A DNA stretch of 64,000 nt. Origin: Arctopsyche grandis. Taxonomy: Eukaryota > Arthropoda > Insecta > Trichoptera > Hydropsychidae. A model generated the notes under the pieces. That model did not search any database. It was given only the letters and a program-made list of their open reading frames with translations, and had not been told where the DNA came from. Shown piece by piece: positions 1 to 10,930 of the stretch; positions within the stretch are counted from its first letter, which is position 1, and each line of letters starts with the position of its first letter. A program made the translations under genes and the position numbers. The stretch spans positions 26,962,501 to 27,026,500 of the forward strand of contig NC_135364.1 of NCBI RefSeq assembly GCF_051622035.1, in the 5' to 3' direction.

Positions 1-12
1 GTTTGATCGTAT

Positions 13-1444
13 TGTAGGAATCTCGTCACCGAATTTAAACATCTATTCCGACGGAGGATACATTTCTCACGCTCAACTATTGACGTCATCTCGAGTCGAG
101 AAACTTCCACCCTAACAAATCAAGCGGAACGACGCGAAGTCGAAAAACACCTGCATCCATTAAAGTGCAGGTGTACAAACAACAACTACATTGTAACCCA
201 TTGAACAAACATCCAGACTCCTTGGAACAAAGGGCGATAAAAACTAAATCGAGTGGAATGACGCCACATATTCGAGAATATTCCACCCTAACAAATCAAG
301 CGGAACGAATCGCATTTCTTGCCCACGAACCGCATACAGCGGACTAATATATAAACCCGCACAGCGAGCTCAACATCAGTCAACAACCAGCAGCAGATCA
401 TGCTATACCAACAACCAGTCAGCTAGAAGCAGCCGACCAGCAATAGAGCCAGACTCACTCAACCTGCAACAACCAACATGGAAGAACCGCTCCAGAACAC
501 AGCCGAATCCAGCCGCTTCGAGAACTTCCAGAACTTACCCGCTTCATCAACATAATATTATATTTTATACACTTGTATACCCGAACTATATAATAAAAAC
601 AATTTATTCAAACAAACACAACCAGTGGCGTAGTGAAGGGGGGGGTCCAGGGGGTCTGGACCCCCCCTCTTGGCGGAGCGCAGTCGGGGGCAAAATATCC
701 CACAAATTATCACAAATCCATGACAGATTTTTAGGACATAAACATATACTTGAAAATTTCAAATCTTTGCTTCCCGATGGAAAAAGCTCTCAACCATCAA
801 GTATTTTAAAAAATAAGATAAAGACTTTGGGGGAAATTTACAACCAAAATATATTTTGTGGGCCTTGCATTCGAACTGGAGAGTTGGAAATGTGGTGGCA
901 ATATATATGTAAGTACTAGTGAAAATCGACCAAAAAACGCACTAGCTGCAATTGCAATTTGCAATCCTTCAATATTCTCCAATATTCTCCAACATACTTC
1001 TAAAAATTCTAGCAACACTTCCGGTGACAACAGCCACAAGTGAACGGAGCTTTTCCACACGACGACGACTAAAAACATATTTAAGAAATACGATGTCGGA
1101 AAATCGACTAAATGGACTTGCTTTAATTAAATATTCATAGGGATATAAATGTTAGTGCAGAAAAAATATTAGATATGTTTACAATAAAGACGCGAAGATT
1201 GGATCTGTGAATTTCGTACTTTTTTAAAGTATTCATTATTTTTATTTTATTTGAATTTTGTTCATACCATATTTTTATTACGTATTTACTTTATTTTTAT
1301 ATGTCGTGATTTTATATTAATTAAATATAAATTATATAAATTATCTTGCCTTTTTTCCTGTCAACCCCCCCCCCCCCCTTTGACGAAATCCTGGCTACGC
1401 CACTGAACACAACAGTATTTCGTTAGGCTGGGATACGGTCAACA
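13..1444 (+). mobile_element. LTR fragment (fossil), interrupted by a hAT element
   Basis: This is an old LTR-type remnant. It begins with TGTAGGAATC and has a TATA-like TATATAAA stretch near 348. AATAAA lies near 593, and the end near 1444 reads CGGTCAACA. A hAT derivative (623-1405) sits inside it. No gag or pol coding remains were seen nearby. The opening ~120 bases recur inverted at 4217-4372, and bases from about 165 recur inverted before 3590, so it belongs to a locally repeated family. Flanking duplications were not found, so the exact ends are uncertain. Confidence 0.5.
623..1405 (+). mobile_element. hAT DNA transposon derivative with transposase C-terminal remains
   Basis: Ends are CAGTGGCGTA and TACGCCACTG in inverted orientation, flanked by a perfect 8-bp duplication AACACAAC (615-622 and 1406-1413), the hallmark of hAT insertion. 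Inside, 952-1140 encodes a 62-residue stretch with the hAT dimerisation-domain signature (ATLPVTTATSERSFS, then R-LKTYLR, then NRLNGLAL). The reading frame shifts near 1123 and continues as NIHRDINVSAEKILDMF to a stop at 1208-1210. The N-terminal and catalytic regions are mostly missing, so the copy is defective. It resembles the ZMYM-type hAT group, recalled from memory. Poly-G and poly-C runs lie just inside both ends. Confidence 0.9.
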
Positions 1445-1539
1445 CTACCCTACTACACGAATACTACACGAATGTTAGTAAATTACGAAATTCAAACGAA
1501 GTAATAAAATCAGAACCGAACAAACTGGCCAGGAAGTGG

Positions 1540-1584
1540 GGAAAAATTTTTGCATCAGGGCCCAAAATTTCTAGCTACGCCACT
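1540..1584. mobile_element. Solitary hAT-like terminus
   Basis: The sequence ends TAGCTACGCCACTG, like the right terminus of the nearby hAT element, but no matching left end or duplication was found. It is probably a truncated relict. Confidence 0.4.
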
Positions 1585-1764
1585 GGCGCGAACAAAGTAA
1601 AAGAGGTTAGTAAAAAGATGTCACCACACTCGCTGATTCGAGGCGCGAGTTCACGCCGTTTTCGCACGCGAGTGAAGAGCCCGCTTTACATTTTTATACA
1701 CAATTTATGTCACGCGTATGTTTTCCCTACAATTTCATCCAAAGTTGGTCAAATTCCTCGACCT

Positions 1765-2754
1765 TTAAGAGGGCTGGACAGCAGCGCCTTGTCCATACAA
1801 ACGTACTATACTTCTCCATTCCTCAATTATGGCACTAGAGAAATTATTTTTTAATATGCTATGGATATCCACTATTGGGGTGCATTTATCGTTTTATTTT
1901 TTTGATAAATTATTTTTTATAGGAGCTAGGAACCGCCAAACATCTATAAAATCGCCTTCTTTACACCCACGAAACGAGTAAAGCGTGCTTATTTAACGGT
2001 TGATTTGTAGGCATATAGTACAACTTAAATGATCTCATCAGGTCACTGCGACACATATCCAGGAAAGTCATTAACGCATGGCACACGCTTGCCTCGTAAA
2101 AAGGTCGACACGTGTTTCTATACACGTGTCTTGGAAACAAAGGAAGAACACACTGAACCCATAAAAACCACGAACTACGTCCAGGCGTATGAACCCAAAA
2201 ACCACGCTCGCAGCATAAATACGTCAGCGCGAGTACCAAGAACAATGAGAAAGATGTGCACACGACACACTTCAACCCAAAACGTTTATAAAGCAACGCA
2301 GCAACCTTCACCGGCAGAGTGAGCCTTTGGAGTTCATACAGATCACTTCTCCGAAGAAACCTCTTCGTACATACAATAACCATTGTACCAAATTGAACGA
2401 AAATAAACGATCCTCTTTCAAATTACACAGCACGTGTTTCGTTAGACCGGGATACGGTCAACATACCTTCCCTGTCTTACACTGATGACCGCCGACTACT
2501 AAATTGGCGATCTTACAGATTTTTAAAAAAATACGCCGATAGATGCACAAAAAGTATCTTTCTCATACCGATGATGAAATTTTTTTAAAATTGGTCCAGT
2601 TTTGGAGGAGAAAATAGGAGAATACGAAACCTCGATTTTGTCAATTTAAAATACGTTTTAACTGGTCGAAGCGCAACTGTCGCATTCACTCAATATATAT
2701 ATCGAAGAAAGGAACGGTAACAAAATTAAGGTTTCGGGTGTACAGCCCTCTTAA
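1765..2754 (-). mobile_element. TTAA-target MITE, copy 1, carrying a solo LTR
   Basis: The element is bounded by TTAA on both sides, and its ends are AGAGGGCTGGACA and the inverse of AGAGGGCTGTACA. The body matches the copy at 17378-17907 in reverse orientation, for example the stretch around a block reading CACCCACGAAACGAG. A 512-bp LTR with a GATT duplication interrupts it, so its own length is about 470 bp. TTAA targets occur in piggyBac and Kolobok; the end sequence does not decide between them. Confidence 0.75.
2006..2517 (+). mobile_element. Solo LTR (fossil), 512 bp
   Basis: It starts TGTAGGCATA and ends GATCTTACA, flanked by a 4-bp duplication GATT (2002-2005 and 2518-2521). It contains AATAAA near 2402. 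No internal retrotransposon region is attached, so it is a solo LTR. It interrupts a TTAA MITE whose uninterrupted relative at 17.4-17.9 kb shows the empty GATT site. The family is probably gypsy- or BEL-like from the 4-bp duplication, but was not assigned. Confidence 0.75.
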
Positions 2755-2939
2755 GCGGGCTTTACTATCCTCCATCAATGTGTTTGAAGCTGAAACATTT
2801 GTAACACATCGGTGGAGGATCGAAACGAATTCCTAAACGATGTAAATTATCCATGGCGGCCATTTTAGATTATGGGGACTGATCTAGTTGTGAAGGTGTT
2901 CTTTACCACCAGTCCGCCATGTATTATACACGAGTTCGT

Positions 2940-3590
2940 CTGTGTTTTAGTAGTTATTACTGCTGTTTGTTTGGATAAGGTACTTTATTGTTTGAATATA
3001 CAAGTGTATAAATATGTTGTTGAAGCGGCTGGAATCGCAGTGTTCTCGAGACGGCTATTGGCTGTTGACTTGGTGTCGTGATGGCCGCTGGATCTGCAAT
3101 GTGTCGTTGCTCTGGATCCGGCTGAGTTGCAAGCGTTCTTCCATTGTAGGGGAGTGTAGTGGTAGCTGATCAGATGCTGGATGTCGACTGCTGTCGTGGT
3201 GGTTGCTGAAGTCTGACTGGTTGTTGTCCACTCGTGGTGGCTGTTGGAGCTTGACTGGTTGTCAATGTGGCATGGTCTGCTGCTGTGTGTCGACTGGTCT
3301 GCTGCTGTGTGTCGACTGGTTGTCAATGTAGCATGGTCTGCTGCTGTGTGTTGACTGGTCTGCTGCTGTGTGTCGACTGAAGTTGTCTGGGTTGGATCTC
3401 CACGTGACTTTACTGGTGATTGATTCTGAGAACCGCAGGTGGTGTTTACGTGTGCAAATTATGCGAGGAATGTGGTTTAGGGTGGAATATTCTCGAATAT
3501 GTGGCGTCGTTCCACTCGATTTAGTTCTTATCGCCCTTTGTTCCAGTGAGTCTGGATGTTTGTTCAATGGGTTACAATGTAGTTGTTATG
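2940..3590 (-). mobile_element. LTR fragment (fossil), minus strand
   Basis: The reverse complement of 3440-3590 matches the LTR sequence from about 165 to 300, including the segment that begins AACAACTACATTG. It contains several copies of a ~22-bp tandem unit around GACACACAGCAGCAG (3270-3380 on the plus strand). It lies head to head with the plus-strand fragment that starts at 3590. No coding remains were seen. Confidence 0.5.
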
Positions 3591-4216
3591 TAGGAATATA
3601 ACACAAAGTGTGCCATTTCTAAGCAAAAACAGTGATCCCATATATCCTGTACAATCACGCAGAACTCGAGAGCAACGACCCCTTCGACCATTCCAGAAGA
3701 AAGAGTTCATCGTTCGATCATAAACAAACAATGATCTCACCAGGCCACTGCGACACATATCCCGAAAATCGTTTACTCGTGGCAATCATTTACACGTGTT
3801 CGTGGAAACAAAGAAAAAGCATTCATGTGTGGCGCTTGAACCTATAAAACACGCGCCTCGAAAATAGGTCGACACGTGCTTCGTATACACGTGTCTTGGA
3901 AACAAAGGAAGCGTATGACCCCATTCTCTTACGGACATCGTCCTGGCTTTGACCCCAAAGCTATAAAACTCTCGCCCTGAGAACACGTGCCCTGGAGAAC
4001 AAAGAGATCTTTTGCACACGCCACGCTTAGAACTTCCATATATAAACCCGCACAGCAGACGCAGCAGCAGTCCAGTCCAGACTATTCCCTGAAGCAGGCA
4101 ACTAGCCCACTTCCCCGTGAATCTTTCTGTACTTACCATAAATTGTATTCTGGAGAAAATAAATATACTCTGTTAACTACAACGAGTTTCCGTAGGCCGG
4201 ATTTCGGTCACAACAT
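3590..4216 (+). mobile_element. LTR fragment (fossil), plus strand
   Basis: It opens TGTAGGAATATAAC and ends GGTCACAACA. It shares words such as CTGCGACACATATCC and the terminal GGCCGGATTTCGG-type segment with the LTR at 2006-2517. It carries a TATATAAACCCGCACAG promoter-like segment (about 4037) and AATAAA near 4157. It looks like a further family member without an internal region. Confidence 0.5.
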
Positions 4217-4372
4217 AACCTCTCGACCTACGCCTTCGCGTCGTTCTGATTGATTTGTTGGGGTGGAAGTTTCTCGACTCAAGATGACGTCAATGGTTGA
4301 GCGTGAGAAATGTATTCTCCGTCGCAATAGCTGTTTCGATTACGGTGACGAGATTCCTACAAGATCTACGTC
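4217..4372 (-). mobile_element. LTR 5' end fragment (fossil), minus strand
   Basis: The reverse complement matches bases 13-135 closely (TGTAGGAATCTCGTCACC at the start). It therefore forms the distant right arm of a ~4.36-kb inverted arrangement whose left arm opens the window. Confidence 0.6.
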
Positions 4373-4561
4373 ACTGACTCGGTCCTCCTCTTATACTTAA
4401 AACTTTATCAAACAGACGTGTTTACTGCTTAGCCTATTTGTAGGCAGGTACTGCGGCCAAAGAATATTTTTTACGTATGGCAATTAATATGCGTTTACGG
4501 TAGTGGCAACCGCGGTCAACTGTCATTGTACGGTCGTGGAGCCGGAGTGGACAGTGCAGCG

Positions 4562-7500
4562 ATGGCGGGCTCGCGAATAAGACGACTGTGGACTGTGGCC
4601 AGTTTGGGCGCGGGCGGGTGCGGGGTGGGGACGGCGCTCGCCTATTGGTGGACGCGGCGGGGGGGCGCAGAACCCGCTCTCGCCAGCTGGACCTCCAACT
4701 ACACGCCCAGCGTCCACTGGGACTTCAACTGGGATCAGTCAGTCACTCGCTCACATTACCTAACTCTAGCACTAGCACTCGCACTCCATCTCTCTATCTC
4801 TATCCATACCTTTTGTTTTCAGTCGCGACCCCAAAAGCATAGTCAAGCCGAGCAAAGGCACCGCCGAAGACGACAACAGATACAATTCCGAAATCGAGAC
4901 GTACAAATCCACTTCCGTCCGCCACTTGTTCCTCATTCGACACGGACAATATCATCTCGATGGAAAGACTGACAAAGAACGCATCTTGACGACACTCGGT
5001 ATATCCTCCATTTGTACATTCTTTACACATACTGACTGACTATGCTACGTATTTGAACAAAAATTAATACTATGCAGAATTATGTATATATACTGTAATA
5101 TAAACCACTCGTAGTTTCCGATTACGCCGACGTTCTCAATTATGCCCGACAATCAATTCGACTATTTTTTCTTCGTAACGGATACAATTCTAAAATTACA
5201 TTATTTTAATAATACCTAACGGAATACATCAACATTGCGTTGCTAAGCAAATAATTAAATGGTGTCCATTTTTTTAATAGTAATTTTGGCTCGGGACGAT
5301 ATTAAGTTATGAAAGCACAATAAATCACTACTCTATTGTGTATATAATATTGTTACGTAGGGGTGGGTGGAGGATCCAAGTAAAAGGCCAACAGTCGTCT
5401 TACAGCATTTATTGATGATTAAGGAGATACACGTATTGCCAGTGTTCAGTCCAGAATGACATGATATCGCCTACGTACCGCCTTATAAAGGGTAGATCTC
5501 TCAGGACGCCTAATCTGTTTACCCGTTGTATAGTCACGTATTCGGATATGTATTTCCACGACATTGGATCTCCCCGTACCAATTCTGAGAAATAACTAAT
5601 AACGGTCATTGTTTAGCCTCAATGCACTTAGAGTCAAGATATAATCTTTAGAAGTAAGTGCATGCATTTAGTTAATCCGATAACAGATATCCGTTGGTCT
5701 AAGTGCAATTCGCTCAATCCGCGGCGTATGTAACAATATTCTGAGGTTAACCCTTTGCCCGCGGCAATAAATATAGCGAACAGAAAGGAGTGATCATTGA
5801 CTTATGTTGGCTCTTGCAGATAAAATCATGCAATCCGGCTTCGATGAACCATGGAAAAATGTGTAATTGTGGTAATAATGACTCCTTTCTGTTGCTTTTA
5901 CTTTCCTTTATTTGAAGAAATAGAAGAGGGACTGCCGGCTGGTGTTTGGTGATTGGCACATCACCTATTGAATGTTTAACTGATACTCATATTAATGAAT
6001 GAACGCAGTGCACCGTCGGTAGCCCTCTGTTTATACATTTATAATATATCAGGTGGGGAGCGACCATAACAATATGAAGATTGTCCAAGCTCTATACGCA
6101 GCACGTTTATCGCGAATTTGGCAATCGAGTTTTCGACCGTGAATACAGATTTTAATATTTACTCAAGTAACCAGATATGTTAATTAACACATAAAGTATT
6201 ATTTTAAACAATAAAATACATAATATATCTCGTAGTTTTGGCTTAATTGTCAAATAATCATTCTTCATACAATTGAGACGTATCGTCGCCGTTGTTCAAC
6301 CGACGTGACGTCACATAAATGAGGTTTCAGTATGGTTCCACAAAACCACTAATTTTGACTGGTATATATGCATTTTAAGCAAATTGAATAGATGGCATTC
6401 AACTCTCAGTAATATATTCAACCAATTTTGAACCTTAAAACAGTTGAAATAGTCGCATATAAGGCTCAAAATTCCGTGCAAAGTTCAGAAATTCTATGGA
6501 ATACAGCCGCGCTACAGACTTGTCGCCCAAAGCTTCCATAGAAGACGGCCACGGGCATACAGTTAAATTAGATGCATAGATTGTCGTATATGACATACAT
6601 ATATAATCTGTGTGTTGAACTTAAAATTACAGGGGTTGATGAATAGAACGCTATTTCAATATAAATGCAGATGTTACATCGTTCTATCATACAATTCTAT
6701 GTTGTATAATGAGCTCATCTTCGGAGTATGCCATTTGAATTTTCAACGATTTGTAAGTTTAATTCTACAGATAACAGTAAGCTGTTCATAAAATATGGTA
6801 TAGCGAAATTTCTCACAATTTCTTTAGTGTTTTGAAAAAAAATTCAGGTATAGACGAACCTTCTTGTTAGAAACATTTTTTACTCTCAGAAGTTATAAAT
6901 GCTATTTGGTAAATAAAATTATAAGAAAAATTTGTTAAAAGTTATTATAAATACATGCATATCGAATGGTACCCGAGAGTAAAATGATGCAATTGGAAAT
7001 GGGTGCATGAAATTAGGAAAATTTGTTGGATGAGATGGATGAGAGTTGCCCAAAACAGCTTAGATCCAGAAGTGAATGGCGAATGATGACATATTATGTT
7101 TAATATGAAGTGTGGTACTACAGATTAGTCAATGAGTCCATATTAATCTTTCAATAAGTATTAATTGCTATATGAAAATAAAAATTCGGATGTGACCAAC
7201 CCATGAGTTTATCTACGTATTTGAGGAATATAAGGTAACAAAACAAAATTCGATAAGTAAACATACATACACGTTCACACATACCAATTGTTAGAGCATT
7301 TTCCATACAAATTGAGCGCAAATGTAGGGAAACTTACACAAGACAAAAGTTCTACTTCCAGTTGTCGGATATTATTTGAAATTTTTTTATTACTTAAAAT
7401 CACCATAATTATTATGCATATTAAATATCAAGAAAATAAAAATAATTTAAAAGGTCAAGATAAAATAATGAAATATTGTTTTTTAAAAAAATACTACTTC

Positions 7501-9137
7501 CGGTTTATGAATTCTGACCAAAACCTTATCAGCTCTAAGTCAGTATGTAAAGAATACAAATATAATTTTTCAGCTTGATAAATTTAGGGGTGTGGAAAGA
7601 ATCGTGGTCACAACATATTTGACTTTTCTAAGAGGAAAAAAATCCGTTTCCGGTTTATTAAATTTAGTGATTTTTTTTTTATTTTCATTACAATTGATAC
7701 AAAAATTATACTTGAATTTTTTCGTGACGAACACGCATGTTTAAGGGGTCGAAAAAAATAGTGGAAGAACAATCGAACAAGAATAAACTGCCACTTCCGG
7801 CTAAGGGATGCTTAGCAAATTTTATACATAACTTGGTATTACGCTTTAACTTCTAGATATGAAATTTCAGTTCAATAATCCAAAAGGTTTATGAGATAAA
7901 AACATAAAAAACCTCGATTCTCTAGAGTAAAAGTACTACTTCCGGTTCAGGTAAAAATATTTAAAAAATATTAGGGTATAAAATTTATAATTTCTATTGC
8001 ATGTGAAAAAAATTCGGTCTGAATCGATTAGCGGTTTGGGAGATAATTGAATTCAAAAACTTAAAAAAAAGAGCACACCTATAAGGGGAGGTACCATTTC
8101 CGGTCAACTTAAAAATTTTAAATAAATTTACGTCATATCGATAAGAATTTCAGTGACCGATACTAAGTTTCAGTTCAATAGGACTAACAGTGTTCAAAAA
8201 ATTCCCAAAATACACACACACACAAACACACATTTTTTCTAGATCATGAAAACGTGATCAGTAATCGATTCTGAGCTCGAATCAGTCAAATTTTCGCATG
8301 ATCACCAAACTTCATCTATTGTTACTATGTGCATAGATAAATTAAAAACTTACGAAGCACCATATTCTCTCTTTCTTGTATTTGAATCCACAGACTTAAT
8401 TATCTAAAAGCATGCTTAAATATATCAACAATTATACTATTTTGAAGCTTAATATATAATTGAAATGCAGGTAGAGAACAAGCGGAATTGACCGGAGCCC
8501 GTCTTAAAGAGTTAGGTTATAAATGGGACCGCATGGAACGATCCACAATGACCCGTGCCCAAGAAACGGCCAAACTGATAGCCCAGTATTTAGATCCGGA
8601 ACTGAAGTTCCGAGATTGCAGCTTATTAGAAGAGGGAGCGCCGGTTCCTCCGGAACCACCTATTGGCCGTTGGAAACCAGAACCTTATGTAAAACGACTG
8701 CCCTGATTAATAAAATACACTTTATATTATGAAAAAATCACATCGACCGATTCATTAATGACGTTTGAAATATCCAGCAGTTCTTTCAAGACGGTGCCAG
8801 GATTGAGGCAGCTTTCCGGAAGCATTTCCACCGAGCTAAGCCGTCTCAGACGGATGATACGTTCACGCTGGTCGTCTGCCACGCTAATGTAATTCGCTAC
8901 TTCGTATGCAGGTGCGTCTTTTAGTATTATGTATCATCGCACTCCATTCTTATTTGCATTTGAATGTTTCGATTGATCTGTTTCAGAGCTATGCAGTTCC
9001 CGCCCGAGGCTTGGTTGAGAATCTCTTTGAGTCACGCGTCTATAACGTGGTTGTCCATCTTGCCCAACGGCCGTGTGATCCTTCGAAGTCTCAGCGATAC
9101 CGGCCATATGGAGCCGAGATGTATTACCTCTCAATAG
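4562..9137 (+). CDS. Pgam5: PGAM5-like mitochondrial serine/threonine phosphatase
   Basis: Five exons: 4562-4737, 4823-4998, 8471-8688, 8778-8911 and 8987-9137, all with GT/AG borders and consistent phase, giving 284 residues (recalled insect PGAM5 length is about 290). PGAM5 is a phosphoglycerate-mutase-fold protein that acts as a protein Ser/Thr phosphatase at mitochondrial membranes. A hydrophobic N-terminal segment (about residues 9-30) should anchor it. The multimerisation motif WDFNWD is at 53-58. The catalytic RHG is at 98-100, with STMTRAQET downstream and the second catalytic His at 225 in CHANVIRYF. The ATG at 4562 has a good context (GCGATGG), whereas the in-frame TTG at 4526 is an unlikely start. 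The relative usually has GHGN where this copy has CHAN, a mild change beside the histidine. The exon 4 start could also be 8781, which would drop one Gln. The second intron (3.5 kb) is full of repeats. Confidence 0.95.
5351..5735 (-). mobile_element. Solo LTR (fossil), 385 bp, in a Pgam5 intron
   Basis: It begins TGTTACGTAG and ends GTATGTAACA, flanked by ATAT (5347-5350 and 5736-5739). It is the same length as, and the near-identical reverse complement of, the LTR at 58946-59330, so both belong to one fairly young family. No internal part is attached. The gypsy or BEL type was not decided. Confidence 0.85.
5740..6955. other. Pgam5 intron 2, AT-rich, mostly unassigned
   Basis: 5748 opens with TTAACCCTTTGCCCGC, which resembles a piggyBac-type end, but no partner end was found. 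An inverted pair ACAGAAAGGAGT lies at about 5779 and 5881. The rest shows no recognisable gene or repeat. Confidence 0.4.
6960..7090 (+). mobile_element. LINE (RTE-like) 3' tail fragment
   Basis: The segment ATGGTACCCGAGAG and a following GAGATGGATGAGAGTTGC block match the RTE-like tail at 49735-49880. It is the last part of a reverse transcriptase ORF plus 3' end, decayed and too short to code. Confidence 0.6.
7352..8290 (+). repeat. Diverged ~150-bp repeat array with an ACTTCCGG-like core
   Basis: Six copies of a core, (C)TACTTCCGGTT-like, sit at 7352, 7494, 7644, 7790, 7936 and 8094, spaced 142-158 bp. Between them recur words such as TTTCAGTTCAATA and AAAAAATTC. The array ends with a CA run (8213-8233) and a segment TCTAGATCATGAAAACG. 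The last unit and tail match 29040-29290 in reverse orientation, so the block is a dispersed repeat. Confidence 0.65.
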
Positions 9138-9197
9138 TAATTGATATTGTGTTCGTTTGCAAATTCGTATGTCCGATGTGCAAAATCCTCGTATATT

Positions 9198-9203
9198 AAT
9201 AAA
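9198..9203 (+). terminator. Pgam5 polyadenylation signal
   Basis: AATAAA lies 61 bases after the stop codon, the first such signal downstream of the gene. Confidence 0.7.
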
Positions 9204-9444
9204 GATACTGCCATGTATTAAGCTGTTTATGCATTTATTGTATAGTAAATATTTTTTAATCTATTATTAGATAGACGGAATTGCTAGTTTTCAAATTTGT
9301 GATTTTTTACACGCTCAAGTGTTCATTTGAGTATTAAAATTATTGTAATCGGTGCAAATTATTTGTAAATACGGTGTAAATTAAATATTTTTTATTTTTA
9401 ATAAATAATAAATTTACTGTTACATCTTGTTTTTATTAAAAACT

Positions 9445-9648
9445 AGCTGTATTACCCGGCTTCGCTCAGTGTTTATAATATAAACCGCTTAAACATGACT
9501 AAGCTAATTTAATTAAAAAAAAAAAAAAATTTTAAAATTTTAAAAAAAAATTTTAAAAAAAAATTTAAAAAAAAATTAAAAAAAAATAAAAAAAAAAAAT
9601 CAAAAAAAATTTTTTAAAAAATCAAAAAAAAAATCAAATTTTTTTTTT
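9445..9648 (+). repeat. 'CCCGGCTTCGCTC' repeat and A/T homopolymer tract
   Basis: 9450-9480 contains CTAGCTGTATTACCCGG then CTTCGCTCAGT. This word also occurs at about 48200 and, altered, near 50720 and 20805 (inverted). It is followed by about 130 bases of alternating A and T runs that form the left border of the GC satellite. Confidence 0.5.
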
Positions 9649-10930
9649 TGCCTTCTAGGGCTTCGCCCTCGGCACCCCCCTGAGCCTTTGCCTTCTAGGG
9701 CTTCGCCCCTCCACGCCCCATGAGCAATTGCCGTTTAGGGCTTCGCCCCCATGATCAGTTGCCTTTTAGGGCTTCGCCCCTCCGCGCCCCCATGATTCAA
9801 AGCCGTCTAGGGCTTCGCCCCCCTTAGTTAATGCCTTTTAGGGCTTCGCCCCCCGCGCCCCCAAGATTAATTGCCGTTTAGGGCTTCGCCCCCCTTAGTT
9901 AATGCCTTTTAGGGCTTCGCCCCTCCGCACCCCCATGAATAAATGCCGTCTAGGGCTTCGCCCCCCCTAGTTAATGCCTTTTAGGGCTTCGCCCCCCGCA
10001 CCCCCAAGATTAATTGCCGTTTAGGGCTTCGCCCCCCTTAGCTAATGCCTTTTAGGGCTTCGCCCCTCCGCGCCCCCATAATTAACTGCCGTTTAGGGCT
10101 TCGCCCCCCTTAACTAATGCCTTTTGGGGCTTCGCCCCTCCGCACCCTCATGATTAAATGCCGTCTAGGGCTTCGCCCCCATGATCAGTTGCCGATAAGG
10201 GCTTCGCCCCTCCACGTCCCCATGGTTAAATGCCGTCTAGGGCTTCGCCCCCATGATCAGTTGCCTTTTAGGGCTTCGCCCCTCCACGTCCCCATGGTTA
10301 ATTGCCGTCTAGGGCTTCGCCCCCATGATCAATTGCCGATAAGGGCTTCGCCCCTCCACGTCCCCATGGTTAAATGCCGTCTAGGGCTTCGCCCACATGA
10401 TCAGTTGCCTTTTAGGGCTTCGCCCCTCCGCGCCCCCATGATTAACTGCCGTTTAGGGCTTCGCCGCCCTTAACTAATGCCTTTTGGGGCTTCGCCCCTC
10501 CGCACCCTCATGATTAAATGCCGTCTAGGGCTTCGCCCCCATGATCAGTTGCCGATAAGGGCTTCGCCCCTCCACGTCCCCATGGTTAATTGCCGTCTAG
10601 GGCTTCGCCCCCATTATCAGTTGCCTTTTAGGGCTTCGCCCCTCCGCGCCCCCATTATTAAATGCCGTTTAGGGCTTCGCCCCCCTTAGTTAATGCCTTT
10701 TAGGGCTTCGCCCCTCCGCGCCCCCATTATTAAATGCCGTTTAGGGCTTCGCCCCCCATAATTAATGCCTTTTGGGGCTTCGCCCCTCCGCACCCTCATG
10801 ATTAAATGCCGCCTAGGGCTTCGCCCCCCTTAGTTAATGCCTATTAGGGCTTCGCCCCTCCGCGCCCCCATGATTAAATGCCGTCAAGGGCTTCGCCCCC
10901 ATGATCAGTTGCCGTTTAGGGCTTCGCCTC
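9649..10930 (+). repeat. GC-rich satellite, 72-bp units in a 360-bp higher-order repeat
   Basis: The core AGGGCTTCGCCCC recurs every 30-42 bases. Two half-units (about 40 bp with CCTCCGC-CCCCCATG, and about 32 bp with CCCCCATGATCAGT or CCCTTAGTTAA) alternate to make a ~72-bp unit. The segment from about 10110 recurs at 10470, exactly 360 bases on (five units), nearly unchanged. Each core can form a GGGC/GCCC hairpin. Open frames here are a by-product of the period. Confidence 0.9.

Noticed and set aside
5409-5609. 66-codon frame, with a near copy at 59072-59272
   Set aside because: Both lie inside the two copies of the same solo LTR, so the similarity comes from the repeat rather than from a conserved protein.
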